Source of the DNA: a bacterium
GTDB lineage: Bacteria > Sysuimicrobiota > Sysuimicrobiia > Sysuimicrobiales > Segetimicrobiaceae
Direction of reading: 5' to 3'
Assembly (NCBI GenBank): GCA_035307765.1
Contig: DATGHU010000037.1
Span: 1-35,559 of the forward strand
DNA: 35,559 bases
Within the stretch, counting starts at the first letter, position 1; every line of letters starts with the position of its first letter. Shown here one piece after another: positions 1 to 9,139 of the stretch. The position numbers and the translations under genes are program-made. The notes below the pieces were generated by a model. It did not search any database. It worked only from the letters and a program-made list of their open reading frames with translations, and was not told the origin of the DNA.

Positions 1-21
1 AACGCTGTCCTCGAGGGTCAT
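1..21 (-). CDS. 5' end of an unidentified leftward gene (partial)
   Basis: On the minus strand an ATG at 21-19 opens a frame MTLEDSV that runs off the window edge. It is preceded by a purine-rich Shine-Dalgarno stretch (AAGGGGGGAGA, about 5 bases before the ATG). Only seven codons are visible, so the product cannot be named. The gene would be divergent from the DNA ligase gene. Confidence 0.4.
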
Positions 22-91
22 GCCTGTCTCCCCCCTTCCGAAGGTTGCGAGCCCTCGGTTGGAGATTTCGGAGGCAGAGGCGTGACCCTCT

Positions 92-120
92 TTTCATGAG
101 GAGACCTCCATCAGTGTCAA
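92..120 (-). promoter_or_regulatory. possible promoter for the divergent leftward gene
   Basis: On the minus strand a perfect -35 TTGACA (120-115) is followed after 17 bases by ATGAAA (97-92), a poor -10. Position and direction fit the partial gene at the left edge, with a leader of roughly 65 bases. The weak -10 keeps confidence low. I found no comparable promoter reading toward the ligase gene in 1-207. Confidence 0.3.
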
Positions 121-207
121 CACTACATCCAAACAGGACACTCTAGGGCGTCCTTCCCGGAGGCTCGGACCCGAACACACCGCGCGCGCGTCCCGCCGCG
201 TCGTGGG

Positions 208-1911
208 TTGCCTGACCGCTTCATGACGTCCTCCGCGTTTTCCGCGCTGGCGCAGACCTTAGAGGATGTGTCGGGGGTCTCGTCCACCTCGGCGAAAATC
301 GAGCGGCTCGCCGCCTACCTCACAACCCTGGACGACGACGACCTCCGGCGGGCCTGTCCCTACCTCACCGGCGCGGTGTTCCCGCCAGGCGATCCGCGCC
401 GCCTCCAGGTTGGCTGGGCGCTGATCGCCGATGTCCTGACGGGGTTGACGGGAGCGAGCGAGGACGAGCTTCGCCGCGTCTACCTGGCCCACGGCGACCT
501 CGGCGAGACCGCGAGCGCGCTGGTGTCGCGCCGCCCTCCGTCCCCCTCGTTGTTTCCCCGCCCGCTGACGCTCGGCGCGGCGGCGGAGGCGTTTGCCGCC
601 ATCGCCGCCGCGCAGGGTCCTGCGTCCCGCCGGATCAAGCATGAGGCGCTGCGGGCGCTGTTCCGAGATGCGACCCCGGCCGAGGTCAAGTTCCTGGTGA
701 AGATCCTCACCGCCGACCTGCGGATCGGGCTGCGGGGAGGTCTGCTCCTGCCCGCCATCGCGCGCGCCTTCGGCCGCGCGCCGGAGGCGGTGCGGCAGGC
801 CGCGCTGCTGATCGCCGACCCGGGGGAGGTGGCGGTTCGCGCGCGCGCGGACACCCTGGACCGCGTCACGCTGGCGCCGGGGTCTCCGTTTCGCTTCATG
901 CTCGCGGGATCGATCGCCGCGATCGACGAAGCGTTTGTCCCGGGCGCCCCTCCGCTCCTCGTGGAGGACAAGTACGACGGCATCCGGGTCCAGATCCACC
1001 GCACCGCCGATCGGCTGGTCGTCTACTCGAGGACGCTCGACGACGTGACCGCGGCCTACCCCGAGCTCCACCCGGGCCTCTCGGCCCTCGCCGCCACCTA
1101 CCTGCTCGACGGCGAGATCGTCGCCTGGCGGGGGGACCGGCCGCTGCCCTTCGCCCGGCTCCAACGCCGGCTGGGGCGGCAGAATCCGGGGGCGCTGGCT
1201 CAGGAAATCCCCGTCGTCCTGATGACGTTCGACCTGCTCCACCTCGATGGGCGCGATTTGTTGCGCGACCCGCAGGAGGGACGGCGGGCGGTGATGGCCG
1301 GCCTGGGGTGGGGCGACACCGTGCGGATGAGCCGGGCCACCCTCGCCGCCACCCCCGCGGAGGCGGAGGTCAGGTTCCGACAGGCCCGCGAGGCGGGGCA
1401 CGAGGGGATCGTTCTGAAGCGGCCCGACGGGCCCTACCAGCCCGGCCGACGGGGGCGCTGGTGGCTGAAGTGGAAGCCGGGGTTGGCCACCCTCGACGTG
1501 GTCGTCGTGGCGGCGGAGTACGGGCACGGCAAGCGGGCGCGGGTGCTGTCCGATTATACTTTTGCCGTGCGCGACGGGAGCCGGTTGGCCACCATCGGCA
1601 AGGCCTACTCGGGGTTGACCGACGCGGAGATCGGCCGCCTGACGCAGTGGTTCCTCGCTCACACGGTCAACGATCTCGGCCGCGTCCGGTTGGTCGAGCC
1701 GCGGATCGTGCTGGAAGTGGCGTTCGACAAGATCATGGCCAGCGCGCGCCACACCTCAGGGTTCGCCCTCCGCTTTCCGCGAATCGTCCGCCTCAGAGAC
1801 GACAAGCCCCCCGAGGAAATCAACACGCTGGACGATGTGCGCGATCTCTGCCGCCGGAGCGGAGGCGAGGACGGCGGGCGGGGAGGAAAGGAGCGCCGTT
1901 CCGAGGCGTAG
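208..1911 (+). CDS. lig: ATP-dependent DNA ligase (archaeal/LigB-like type I)
   Basis: Seals nicks in duplex DNA through an enzyme-AMP intermediate. The adenylation lysine is in motif I, EDKYDGIR, at residue 255 counting from the TTG at 208. Motif III-like YLLDGEI, motif IV EGIVLK and motif V WWLKWKP follow in order. An all-helical DNA-binding domain fills about residues 1-220, and the OB domain ends in the EEINTLDDV tail usual for this family. Length (567 aa) is normal for the three-domain ligases of archaea and some bacteria. In bacteria these are usually accessory to the NAD-dependent LigA, which is not in this window. The start is uncertain: TTG 208 or ATG 223, neither with a good ribosome site. 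nfeD begins 11 bases downstream, so co-transcription is likely. Confidence 0.93.
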   Translation: MPDRFMTSSAFSALAQTLEDVSGVSSTSAKIERLAAYLTTLDDDDLRRACPYLTGAVFPPGDPRRLQVGWALIADVLTGLTGASEDELRRVYLAHGDLGETASALVSRRPPSPSLFPRPLTLGAAAEAFAAIAAAQGPASRRIKHEALRALFRDATPAEVKFLVKILTADLRIGLRGGLLLPAIARAFGRAPEAVRQAALLIADPGEVAVRARADTLDRVTLAPGSPFRFMLAGSIAAIDEAFVPGAPPLLVEDKYDGIRVQIHRTADRLVVYSRTLDDVTAAYPELHPGLSALAATYLLDGEIVAWRGDRPLPFARLQRRLGRQNPGALAQEIPVVLMTFDLLHLDGRDLLRDPQEGRRAVMAGLGWGDTVRMSRATLAATPAEAEVRFRQAREAGHEGIVLKRPDGPYQPGRRGRWWLKWKPGLATLDVVVVAAEYGHGKRARVLSDYTFAVRDGSRLATIGKAYSGLTDAEIGRLTQWFLAHTVNDLGRVRLVEPRIVLEVAFDKIMASARHTSGFALRFPRIVRLRDDKPPEEINTLDDVRDLCRRSGGEDGGRGGKERRSEA

Positions 1912-1922
1912 AACAGCACCCC

Positions 1923-3287
1923 ATGTTGCGGCTCGCCCGGGTGGGCGCCGGTCTCCAAAGCTTCATCTTCGTTGTTCCGATCGTCTTGACGCTGTGGGCC
2001 GCGTCCGCCGCCCCCGGGGCGGGGAGCCCGTCCGCCTCTTCCGCCCAGTCCTCGGTCGTGGACGTGGTCCATCTGGTCGGCGTCGTCTCGCCCTCCACGG
2101 CCCGGTACGTCATCCGCGGCATCCGGGAGGCGGAGCAGAGCGGTGCCCAGGCCCTGCTCATCGAGGTGGACACTCCCGGCGGGCTGCTGAAATCCATGGA
2201 CGACATGACCCGGGCGATGCTGAACGCCAACGTGCCGACGGTGGTCTATGTCTATCCCAGCGGGTCCCGCGCCGCCTCCGCCGGCGTCTTCATCAGCTAC
2301 GCGGCCACCATCGCCGCGATGGCGCCGACCACCCACCTGGGCGCGGCGCACCCCGTGGGGGTCGGCAACGGGGGGACGAGCCCCGAGGGCAAGACGCTCA
2401 TCGCCAAGGTGACCAACGACGCGGTGGCGCAGATTCGGGGGTTCGCCGAGCGGCGCGGCCGCAATGCGGACTGGGCGGAGAAGGCGGTCCGCGAGAGCGT
2501 GTCGATCACCGAGACCCAGGCGCTCCACCTCCACGTCATCGACCTCATCGCCGATACCCCGGGAGATCTGCTCGCCAAACTTGACGGGCGGGAGGTCGAG
2601 ACCGCCTCGGGCAAGCGCCGCCTGCACACCCTGGGGGCACGGCTGGTCGATGTGCCGATGGACGTGACCGAGCAGTTTCTCGGGCTGCTGAGCGACCCGA
2701 ACATCGGGTTCATCCTGATGACGATGGCGATCTATGGGATCATCTTCGAGCTCAGCAACCCGGGATCGGTGTTCCCCGGCGTGATCGGCGGGCTCGCCCT
2801 CATCCTCGCCTTGGCATCGTTTGCGGTGCTCGAGGTGAACGTGGCGGGGCTGTTCCTGATCGGGTTCGCGCTGATCCTGTTTATCGCCGACATCAAAGTG
2901 CCGAGCCACGGCGTCCTGACCGCGGGGGGCCTGGTGTCATTTGTGCTCGGGTCGCTGCTCCTCACCGAGCGCCAGGCGCCGTTTCTGAGAATCAGCCTGA
3001 CCCTGATCCTCTCGATGGCCGCGGTCACCGGTGGGTTCTTCGCCTTCGCGGTCGGCGCCGGGATCCGGGCGCAGACGCGGAAGGTGCAGACCGGCCGGGA
3101 AGGGCTGGTCGGCGCGACCGGCGTGGTGCGCAGCGACCTCAACCCGTCCGGGACGGTGTTCGTGCAGGGCGAGTTGTGGAGCGCCGAGAGCCTTGATGGG
3201 TCCATCCCCGTCGGCGGCCGGGTGCGGGTGGCCCGCGTCGACGGGCTGCGCCTGCAGGTGAAACGGGAGGAGGCGTCCGCGCCATGA
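1923..3287 (+). CDS. nfeD: NfeD-family membrane-bound ClpP-class serine protease (long form)
   Basis: 454 aa. Order: signal peptide/TM (about residues 1-30), ClpP-like protease domain (45-230), four or five membrane segments (about 255-390) and a C-terminal OB-fold domain. The predicted Ser/Lys dyad is S119 in AASAGVF and K162 in IAKVTND, matching the spacing known in Pyrococcus 1510-N (S97/K138). Proteins of this class cleave membrane or stomatin-type partners. The next gene is such a partner, overlapping by ATGA. The start ATG 1923 was chosen because it opens directly onto the signal peptide; longer in-frame starts lie inside the ligase gene and give arginine-rich nonsense. Exact physiological role in bacteria is not settled. 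Confidence 0.93.
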   Translation: MLRLARVGAGLQSFIFVVPIVLTLWAASAAPGAGSPSASSAQSSVVDVVHLVGVVSPSTARYVIRGIREAEQSGAQALLIEVDTPGGLLKSMDDMTRAMLNANVPTVVYVYPSGSRAASAGVFISYAATIAAMAPTTHLGAAHPVGVGNGGTSPEGKTLIAKVTNDAVAQIRGFAERRGRNADWAEKAVRESVSITETQALHLHVIDLIADTPGDLLAKLDGREVETASGKRRLHTLGARLVDVPMDVTEQFLGLLSDPNIGFILMTMAIYGIIFELSNPGSVFPGVIGGLALILALASFAVLEVNVAGLFLIGFALILFIADIKVPSHGVLTAGGLVSFVLGSLLLTERQAPFLRISLTLILSMAAVTGGFFAFAVGAGIRAQTRKVQTGREGLVGATGVVRSDLNPSGTVFVQGELWSAESLDGSIPVGGRVRVARVDGLRLQVKREEASAP

Positions 3288-4063
3288 CCATCCTCGGGTT
3301 CGTGGGTCCGGTGATCATCATCCTCGTGATCGCCTTCTTCTCCCTGCTGTCCTCGGTGGTCAAGATCGCCCGGGAGTACGAGCGCGGCGTCATCTTCCGG
3401 CTCGGCCGGCTGCTCCAGGCCAAGGGACCGGGGGTGATTCTCCTGATCCCGATCGTCGACCGCATGATCAAGATCGACCTGCGCGTGGTGACCCTGGACG
3501 TGCCCCGGCAGGAGATGATGACCCGAGACAATGTCCCGGTGACCGTGGATGCCGTCGTCTACTTCCGGGTGGTGAACCCCGAGGACGCGGTGGCGAAGGT
3601 GGAAAACTTTTCCAAGGCCACGTACCTCGTCGCCCAGACCACCCTGCGCAGCGTCCTCGGGCAACACGAACTCGACGAGCTGCTCAGCCAGCGCGACCGG
3701 ATCAACCTGCAGCTGCAGCAGGTGATCGACGTCCAGACCGAGCCCTGGGGGATCAAGGTCGCCCTCGTCGAGGTCCGGGACGTGATCCTCCCCGATACGA
3801 TGAAGCGGGCGATGGCGAAACAGGCGGAGACCGAGCGGGAGCGGCGCGCCAAGGTCATCAACGCCGAGGGGGAATTTCAGGCCGCGGAGCGGCTCGTCCA
3901 GGCGGCGGAGAAGATCTCCACCCAACCGGTGGCCCTTCAGCTCCGCTTTCTTCAGGCGCTCACCGAGGTCGCGGCGGAGCACAACTCGACGATCATCTTT
4001 CCCGTCCCGATCGACCTCATCACCCCTTTCCTGAAGAAAGCCCAAGACGACCGGCGCACCTAG
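3284..4063 (+). CDS. slipin / stomatin-like SPFH protein
   Basis: 259 aa. One N-terminal membrane segment (about residues 4-22) is followed by an SPFH/Band 7 domain with the family hallmarks [12 protein letters not shown] and [13 protein letters not shown] charged helical region (about 180-225, rich in E, R, A) suits the coiled-coil oligomerisation segment. Slipins form membrane scaffolds and are the usual partner of the long NfeD protease. The overlap ATGA (3284-3287) with nfeD shows tight translational coupling. A role in membrane organisation or protease targeting follows from the family; the substrate is unknown. Confidence 0.94.
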   Translation: MTILGFVGPVIIILVIAFFSLLSSVVKIAREYERGVIFRLGRLLQAKGPGVILLIPIVDRMIKIDLRVVTLDVPRQEMMTRDNVPVTVDAVVYFRVVNPEDAVAKVENFSKATYLVAQTTLRSVLGQHELDELLSQRDRINLQLQQVIDVQTEPWGIKVALVEVRDVILPDTMKRAMAKQAETERERRAKVINAEGEFQAAERLVQAAEKISTQPVALQLRFLQALTEVAAEHNSTIIFPVPIDLITPFLKKAQDDRRT

Positions 4064-4080
4064 CCGGGCCCGAGGCGCGC

Positions 4081-4608
4081 ATGGGAGGATCCCGGGCCGG
4101 AGGCACGCCGGCCCCCGACGCCGCGTTGGTAATCTGCACGCACAGCGCCGAAGAGACCCAGCACGTCGGCGAGGCCCTAGGGGTGGCGCTGCGGGGGGTC
4201 GCGGCGGGGGAGGCGGCCGTCCTGGCGCTCGGCGGTCCCCTCGGAGCTGGAAAGACCTGCCTCGTGCAGGGCCTCGCCCGCGGGCTCGGAGTTTCGGGCG
4301 CGGTCCGCAGCCCAACCTTTACGCTGATCCACGAACACCGGGGGGCGATCCCGCTCGTGCACGTCGACCTCTACCGGCTGGACGCGCCCGACCTGGAGGG
4401 GTTGGGCCTTGAGGAGCTCCTCGACCGTCCCGGCGTTGTCGCGATCGAGTGGGCGGAACGGGCAACCGGCGTGCTCCCTCCGGCGCACCTCCTGATCGCG
4501 CTGAGCTTCGGAGGCGGGGACTCCGACCGGTGCCTGCGCCTCCGCCCCTTCGGTGGGCGCTACGAACGGCTGGTGGCGGCGGTTCGCGGATGCGGCTCCT
4601 GGCGATAG
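4081..4608 (+). CDS. tsaE: tRNA t6A37 biosynthesis ATPase TsaE
   Basis: 175 aa P-loop ATPase that works with TsaB and TsaD to transfer threonylcarbamoyl to A37 of ANN-decoding tRNAs. Walker A is GGPLGAGKT (residues 51-59). Family motifs SPTFTLIHEH, HVDLYRLD and AIEWAER follow. It is about 20 residues longer than typical TsaE because of an N-terminal extension rich in G, A and P; a shorter start inside that extension is possible. It overlaps tsaB by 19 bases and sits first in a tsaE-tsaB-rimI-tsaD group, a common bacterial order. Confidence 0.95.
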   Translation: MGGSRAGGTPAPDAALVICTHSAEETQHVGEALGVALRGVAAGEAAVLALGGPLGAGKTCLVQGLARGLGVSGAVRSPTFTLIHEHRGAIPLVHVDLYRLDAPDLEGLGLEELLDRPGVVAIEWAERATGVLPPAHLLIALSFGGGDSDRCLRLRPFGGRYERLVAAVRGCGSWR

Positions 4609-5303
4609 AGACCGCCACCTCGGTGGCGAGCGTCGCCGTCGTCGACGACTCCGGGGTGCTCGCCGAGGCGGTGCTGCGCTCGCCGATGCGCCACCTGGAA
4701 TGGCTGCTCCCGGTCGCCGGCCAGCTCCTCGAACAGCTCGACCTCGAGCCGGCGGCGATTCAGGGGCTCGCGGTCAGCCGCGGCCCCGGGGGATTCACCG
4801 GGCTCCGGATCGGGATCGCCACCGCGGCGGGCTGGGCGAAGGCCGGCCGGGTCCCGCTCGTCGGCGTGGACACGCTGGAGGCGCTTGCCTGCGTCCCGGG
4901 CGTTCCGGGGTTGATCCTCCCGGTGCTGGACGCGCATCGTGGTGAGGTCGCCGGCGCGCTCTATCGCCTGGAGCGGGCCGGCCGCCCGGTGTGCCTCCTT
5001 CCGCCGCTCGTGGCGTCGCCCGAGGCGTTCGCGGCCGAGGTCGCCGCGCACACCGGGCCGCTGCTGCTCGTCGGGGACGCGCTCGCGCGGTACGGCGCGA
5101 GGCTTCGCGCCGCGCTGGGAGATCGTGCGCGGGCAGCGGCGGCGGACGTGCACCCGCGTGCGGCGGCGGTGGGGGTGCTGGCCCTCCCGAGGCTCTCCCG
5201 CGGGGAGCGCGTCGATCCGGACACGCTCGCGCCCGTCTACGGCCGCCGTCCGGTGGTGTGGCCGAGGCAGGAAACGCCGGGGAGGGGGGGAAATCCCCCG
5301 TGA
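4590..5303 (+). CDS. tsaB: tRNA t6A37 complex subunit TsaB
   Basis: 237 aa, ASKHA-fold, the non-catalytic dimerisation partner of TsaD. The N-terminus MRLLAIETATSVASVAV and the RGPGGFTGLRIG loop identify the family. The start ATG 4590 lies within the end of tsaE (19-base overlap); starting here leaves the conserved N-terminus intact. The C-terminus is degenerate, ending in a G/P-rich tail whose codons also form the hairpin in front of rimI. Confidence 0.94.
   Translation: MRLLAIETATSVASVAVVDDSGVLAEAVLRSPMRHLEWLLPVAGQLLEQLDLEPAAIQGLAVSRGPGGFTGLRIGIATAAGWAKAGRVPLVGVDTLEALACVPGVPGLILPVLDAHRGEVAGALYRLERAGRPVCLLPPLVASPEAFAAEVAAHTGPLLLVGDALARYGARLRAALGDRARAAAADVHPRAAAVGVLALPRLSRGERVDPDTLAPVYGRRPVVWPRQETPGRGGNPP
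5286..5299 (+). promoter_or_regulatory. G5/C5 hairpin over the rimI ribosome-binding region
   Basis: The last codons of tsaB contain five G (5286-5290), an AAAT loop and five C (5295-5299), which can form a short all-GC hairpin. The G-rich side is the only Shine-Dalgarno-like sequence ahead of the rimI ATG at 5305. A ribosome finishing tsaB at 5303 would melt the stem, so the arrangement looks like a translational coupling device. The structure is visible; the function is inferred. Confidence 0.4.
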
Positions 5304-5304
5304 C

Positions 5305-5826
5305 ATGGTGATCACCAACCAAGTAACCATTCGGCCGATGCGGCTGGAGGACATCGGGGGAGTGCTCGAGATCGAGCAGATGTCCTTTTCGGTGCCGTGG
5401 CCGCGCGATGCCTATCGCAACGAACTGCAGGAGAACCGCCTCGCCTTCTACTTCGTCGCCCGCGAGATGCACCGGACCGTCGGATACGCGGGGATGTGGG
5501 TGATCCTGGACGAGGCGCACGTCACCACGATCGCGGTCGATCCGCTCTATCGGCGCCAGCGCATCGGGGAGCGGCTCCTCGTCACCCTGATCGACGAAGC
5601 GCTGCGGCGGGGGGCGCGCTGGATCACGCTCGAAGTCCGCAAGTCCAACCTGGGCGCCCAATACCTCTACCGGAAGTACGGGTTCAAGGACATCGGCATT
5701 CGCAAGGGATACTACAGCGACAACCACGAGGACGCCATCGTGATGTGGACCGGAAACCTCTTGGAGGAGGCATTCCAGGGGCGGTACCGCACCCACCGCG
5801 CCGGTTTGGATCTGGAGTCGTCCTGA
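5305..5826 (+). CDS. rimI: ribosomal-protein-alanine N-acetyltransferase RimI (GNAT)
   Basis: 173 aa GNAT acetyltransferase. The acetyl-CoA binding motif A appears as VDPLYRRQRIGERLL, and the C-terminal signature as LEVRKSNLGAQYLYRKYGF, both characteristic of RimI. E. coli RimI acetylates the N-terminus of ribosomal protein S18. Its placement between tsaB and tsaD is conserved in many bacteria. Start ATG 5305 is one base after the tsaB stop; the second codon is GTG and could also serve. The tail beyond about residue 150 is longer than in short RimI proteins. Confidence 0.93.
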   Translation: MVITNQVTIRPMRLEDIGGVLEIEQMSFSVPWPRDAYRNELQENRLAFYFVAREMHRTVGYAGMWVILDEAHVTTIAVDPLYRRQRIGERLLVTLIDEALRRGARWITLEVRKSNLGAQYLYRKYGFKDIGIRKGYYSDNHEDAIVMWTGNLLEEAFQGRYRTHRAGLDLESS

Positions 5827-6893
5827 CCGCTCCGACCTCTTCCCGGCCGAGGTGCGTCCTCGGCATCGAGACGTCCTGCGATGAAACCTCGGCGGCCGTG
5901 CTGGTGGACGGCCGGCTGCGGGCGAACATCGTCGCCTCCCAGGTCGATCTCCACGCGCGCTACGGCGGCGTCGTCCCGGAGCTGGCCTCGCGCCGCCACC
6001 TGGAACGGCTCGGCCCGGTCATCGATGAGGCGCTGGCCGCCGCCGGCCTCGCACTGGATGCGATCGAGGCGGTCGCGGTCACGTGCGGGCCCGGGCTCGC
6101 CGGGGCGCTCACCGTGGGGGTCGCCGCGGCGAAGGGCCTGGCGTTCGCCGGCGGCCGCTCCCTGATCGGGGTGAACCATCTCGAGGGGCACATCTACGCG
6201 GACTTCCTCGCCCACCCCGATCTCCCGCTCCCGGCGCTCGTCCTGATCGTGTCGGGCGCGCACACCGACCTGGTCCTGATGGCCGGTCACGGCCGCTACG
6301 AGGTGCTCGGCCGGACCCGGGACGACGCGGCGGGCGAGGCCTTCGACAAGGTGGCGCGGGCGCTCGGGCTGGGGTACCCGGGAGGGCCGGCGATCGACCG
6401 GCTGGCCAGGGCGGGGCGGCCGGATGCGGTGAAGCTTCCGCTGCCCTTTGCGACGGAGGCGAGCCTCGACTTCTCGTTCAGCGGGCTCAAGACGGCGGTG
6501 GTCCGAACGCTCGCCGCTCGGGGAGAGGGTCCGCTGCCGGACGGATTTGCCGCGGATGTCGCGGCCGCGTTTCAGGGGAATCTCGTGGAGGTGCTGGTGG
6601 CGAAGACCACCCGGGCGGCACGGGGACGGGGGATCCGCGCGATCCTCCTCGTTGGCGGTGTCGCCGCAAACTCGCACCTCCGCTCCCGGATGGCCGACGC
6701 CGCATCGCGCCTCGGGGTTCCGTGCTACGTTCCCCCGGCCGGGCTGTGCACCGATAACGCCGGGATGATCGCGGCGGCGGGGGCCAGCCGGCTGGCGCGT
6801 GGGCTCCGGTCGTCGTGGCGGCTCGGCGCCTACGCGGATCTGGAGCTCGACCGCGAGACGCCCGAGACCGAGGAGCTCCTTATTTCTCAGTAG
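5823..6893 (+). CDS. tsaD: tRNA N6-adenosine threonylcarbamoyltransferase TsaD, probable CTG start
   Basis: 356 aa from CTG 5823. Catalytic subunit of the t6A complex. Visible motifs are GIETSCDETSAAV near the N-terminus, the metal-binding HLEGH, the nucleotide-binding GAHT and the late GGVAANSHLR. No in-frame ATG, GTG or TTG lies between GTG 5745 (deep inside rimI) and a GTG beyond the essential GIETSCDET motif. CTG 5823 has GGAG (5814-5817) five bases upstream and overlaps the rimI stop as CTGA, the same geometry as ATGA junctions. CTG is therefore the best start; GTG 5745 would add 26 unusual residues. Confidence 0.93.
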   Translation: MTAPTSSRPRCVLGIETSCDETSAAVLVDGRLRANIVASQVDLHARYGGVVPELASRRHLERLGPVIDEALAAAGLALDAIEAVAVTCGPGLAGALTVGVAAAKGLAFAGGRSLIGVNHLEGHIYADFLAHPDLPLPALVLIVSGAHTDLVLMAGHGRYEVLGRTRDDAAGEAFDKVARALGLGYPGGPAIDRLARAGRPDAVKLPLPFATEASLDFSFSGLKTAVVRTLAARGEGPLPDGFAADVAAAFQGNLVEVLVAKTTRAARGRGIRAILLVGGVAANSHLRSRMADAASRLGVPCYVPPAGLCTDNAGMIAAAGASRLARGLRSSWRLGAYADLELDRETPETEELLISQ

Positions 6894-6897
6894 CCTT

Positions 6898-6919
6898 ATC
6901 CGCGGGATCGGCGGATTTC
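6898..6919 (+). terminator. weak terminator-like hairpin after tsaD
   Basis: ATCCGC (6898-6903) pairs with GCGGAT (6911-6916) around a seven-base loop, followed only by TTC. The stem is short and the T-run poor. It begins four bases after the tsaD stop, so it may slow or end read-through into groESL. Confidence 0.35.
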
Positions 6920-6949
6920 GGGCAAATGTTCCGTCCAATGGAAACTTCG

Positions 6950-7015
6950 AATTGGGCGCGTGCGGACGCGTCCGGACGAGAATTAGGGGGGGTATCTTCG
7001 ATTCTCCGCCCAATT
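6950..7015. repeat. 9-bp inverted repeat upstream of the groES promoter
   Basis: AATTGGGCG (6950-6958) and its exact reverse complement CGCCCAATT (7007-7015) flank 48 bases that include a 12-bp perfect palindrome CGGACGCGTCCG (6963-6974). The right arm ends five bases before the -35 of the groES promoter. It could be an extra operator or an upstream structure; no known site is recognised. Confidence 0.45.
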
Positions 7016-7020
7016 TGGGG

Positions 7021-7050
7021 TTGCTTGGGTATCGCGTGTTTCCCTATAGT
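7021..7050 (+). promoter_or_regulatory. groESL promoter
   Basis: -35 TTGCTT (7021-7026), 18-base spacer, -10 TATAGT (7045-7050). The expected transcription start near 7057 falls just before or within the CIRCE operator, the usual position for HrcA repression. Confidence 0.7.
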
Positions 7051-7059
7051 GAGAGGAGA

Positions 7060-7086
7060 TTAGCACTCCAGAGGAGTGAGTGCTAA
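7060..7086. promoter_or_regulatory. CIRCE operator (HrcA binding site)
   Basis: TTAGCACTC (7060-7068), nine-base spacer, GAGTGCTAA (7078-7086): a perfect match to the CIRCE consensus in both arms and spacing. CIRCE is bound by the heat-shock repressor HrcA. hrcA is not in this window, so it should be found elsewhere in the genome. Confidence 0.96.
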
Positions 7087-7108
7087 GACTTTCGTGGAGG
7101 AGGAACGT

Positions 7109-9045
<1,937 letters not shown>

Positions 9046-9091
9046 TCATTCGGCCACGGCAGGGGTCCCGATCGCTGGGATCCCAGGAGAT

Positions 9092-9134
9092 GCGCGGGGA
9101 GGCGAAGACCGCCTCCCCGCGCTTTCCGTTTCCC
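9092..9134 (+). terminator. strong intrinsic terminator after groEL
   Basis: A perfect 13-bp stem, GCGCGGGGAGGCG (9092-9104) with its exact complement at 9110-9122, closes a five-base loop AAGAC. It is followed by TTTCCGTTTCCCC. The stem is very stable; the T-tract is interrupted. It isolates groESL from the glycosyltransferase gene that starts at 9140. Confidence 0.85.
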
Positions 9135-9139
9135 CGGCG

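Noticed and set aside
9075-9086. 12-bp palindrome CTGGGATCCCAG after groEL
   Set aside because: It has no loop and lies right beside the much stronger terminator stem at 9092-9122; probably chance in GC-rich sequence.
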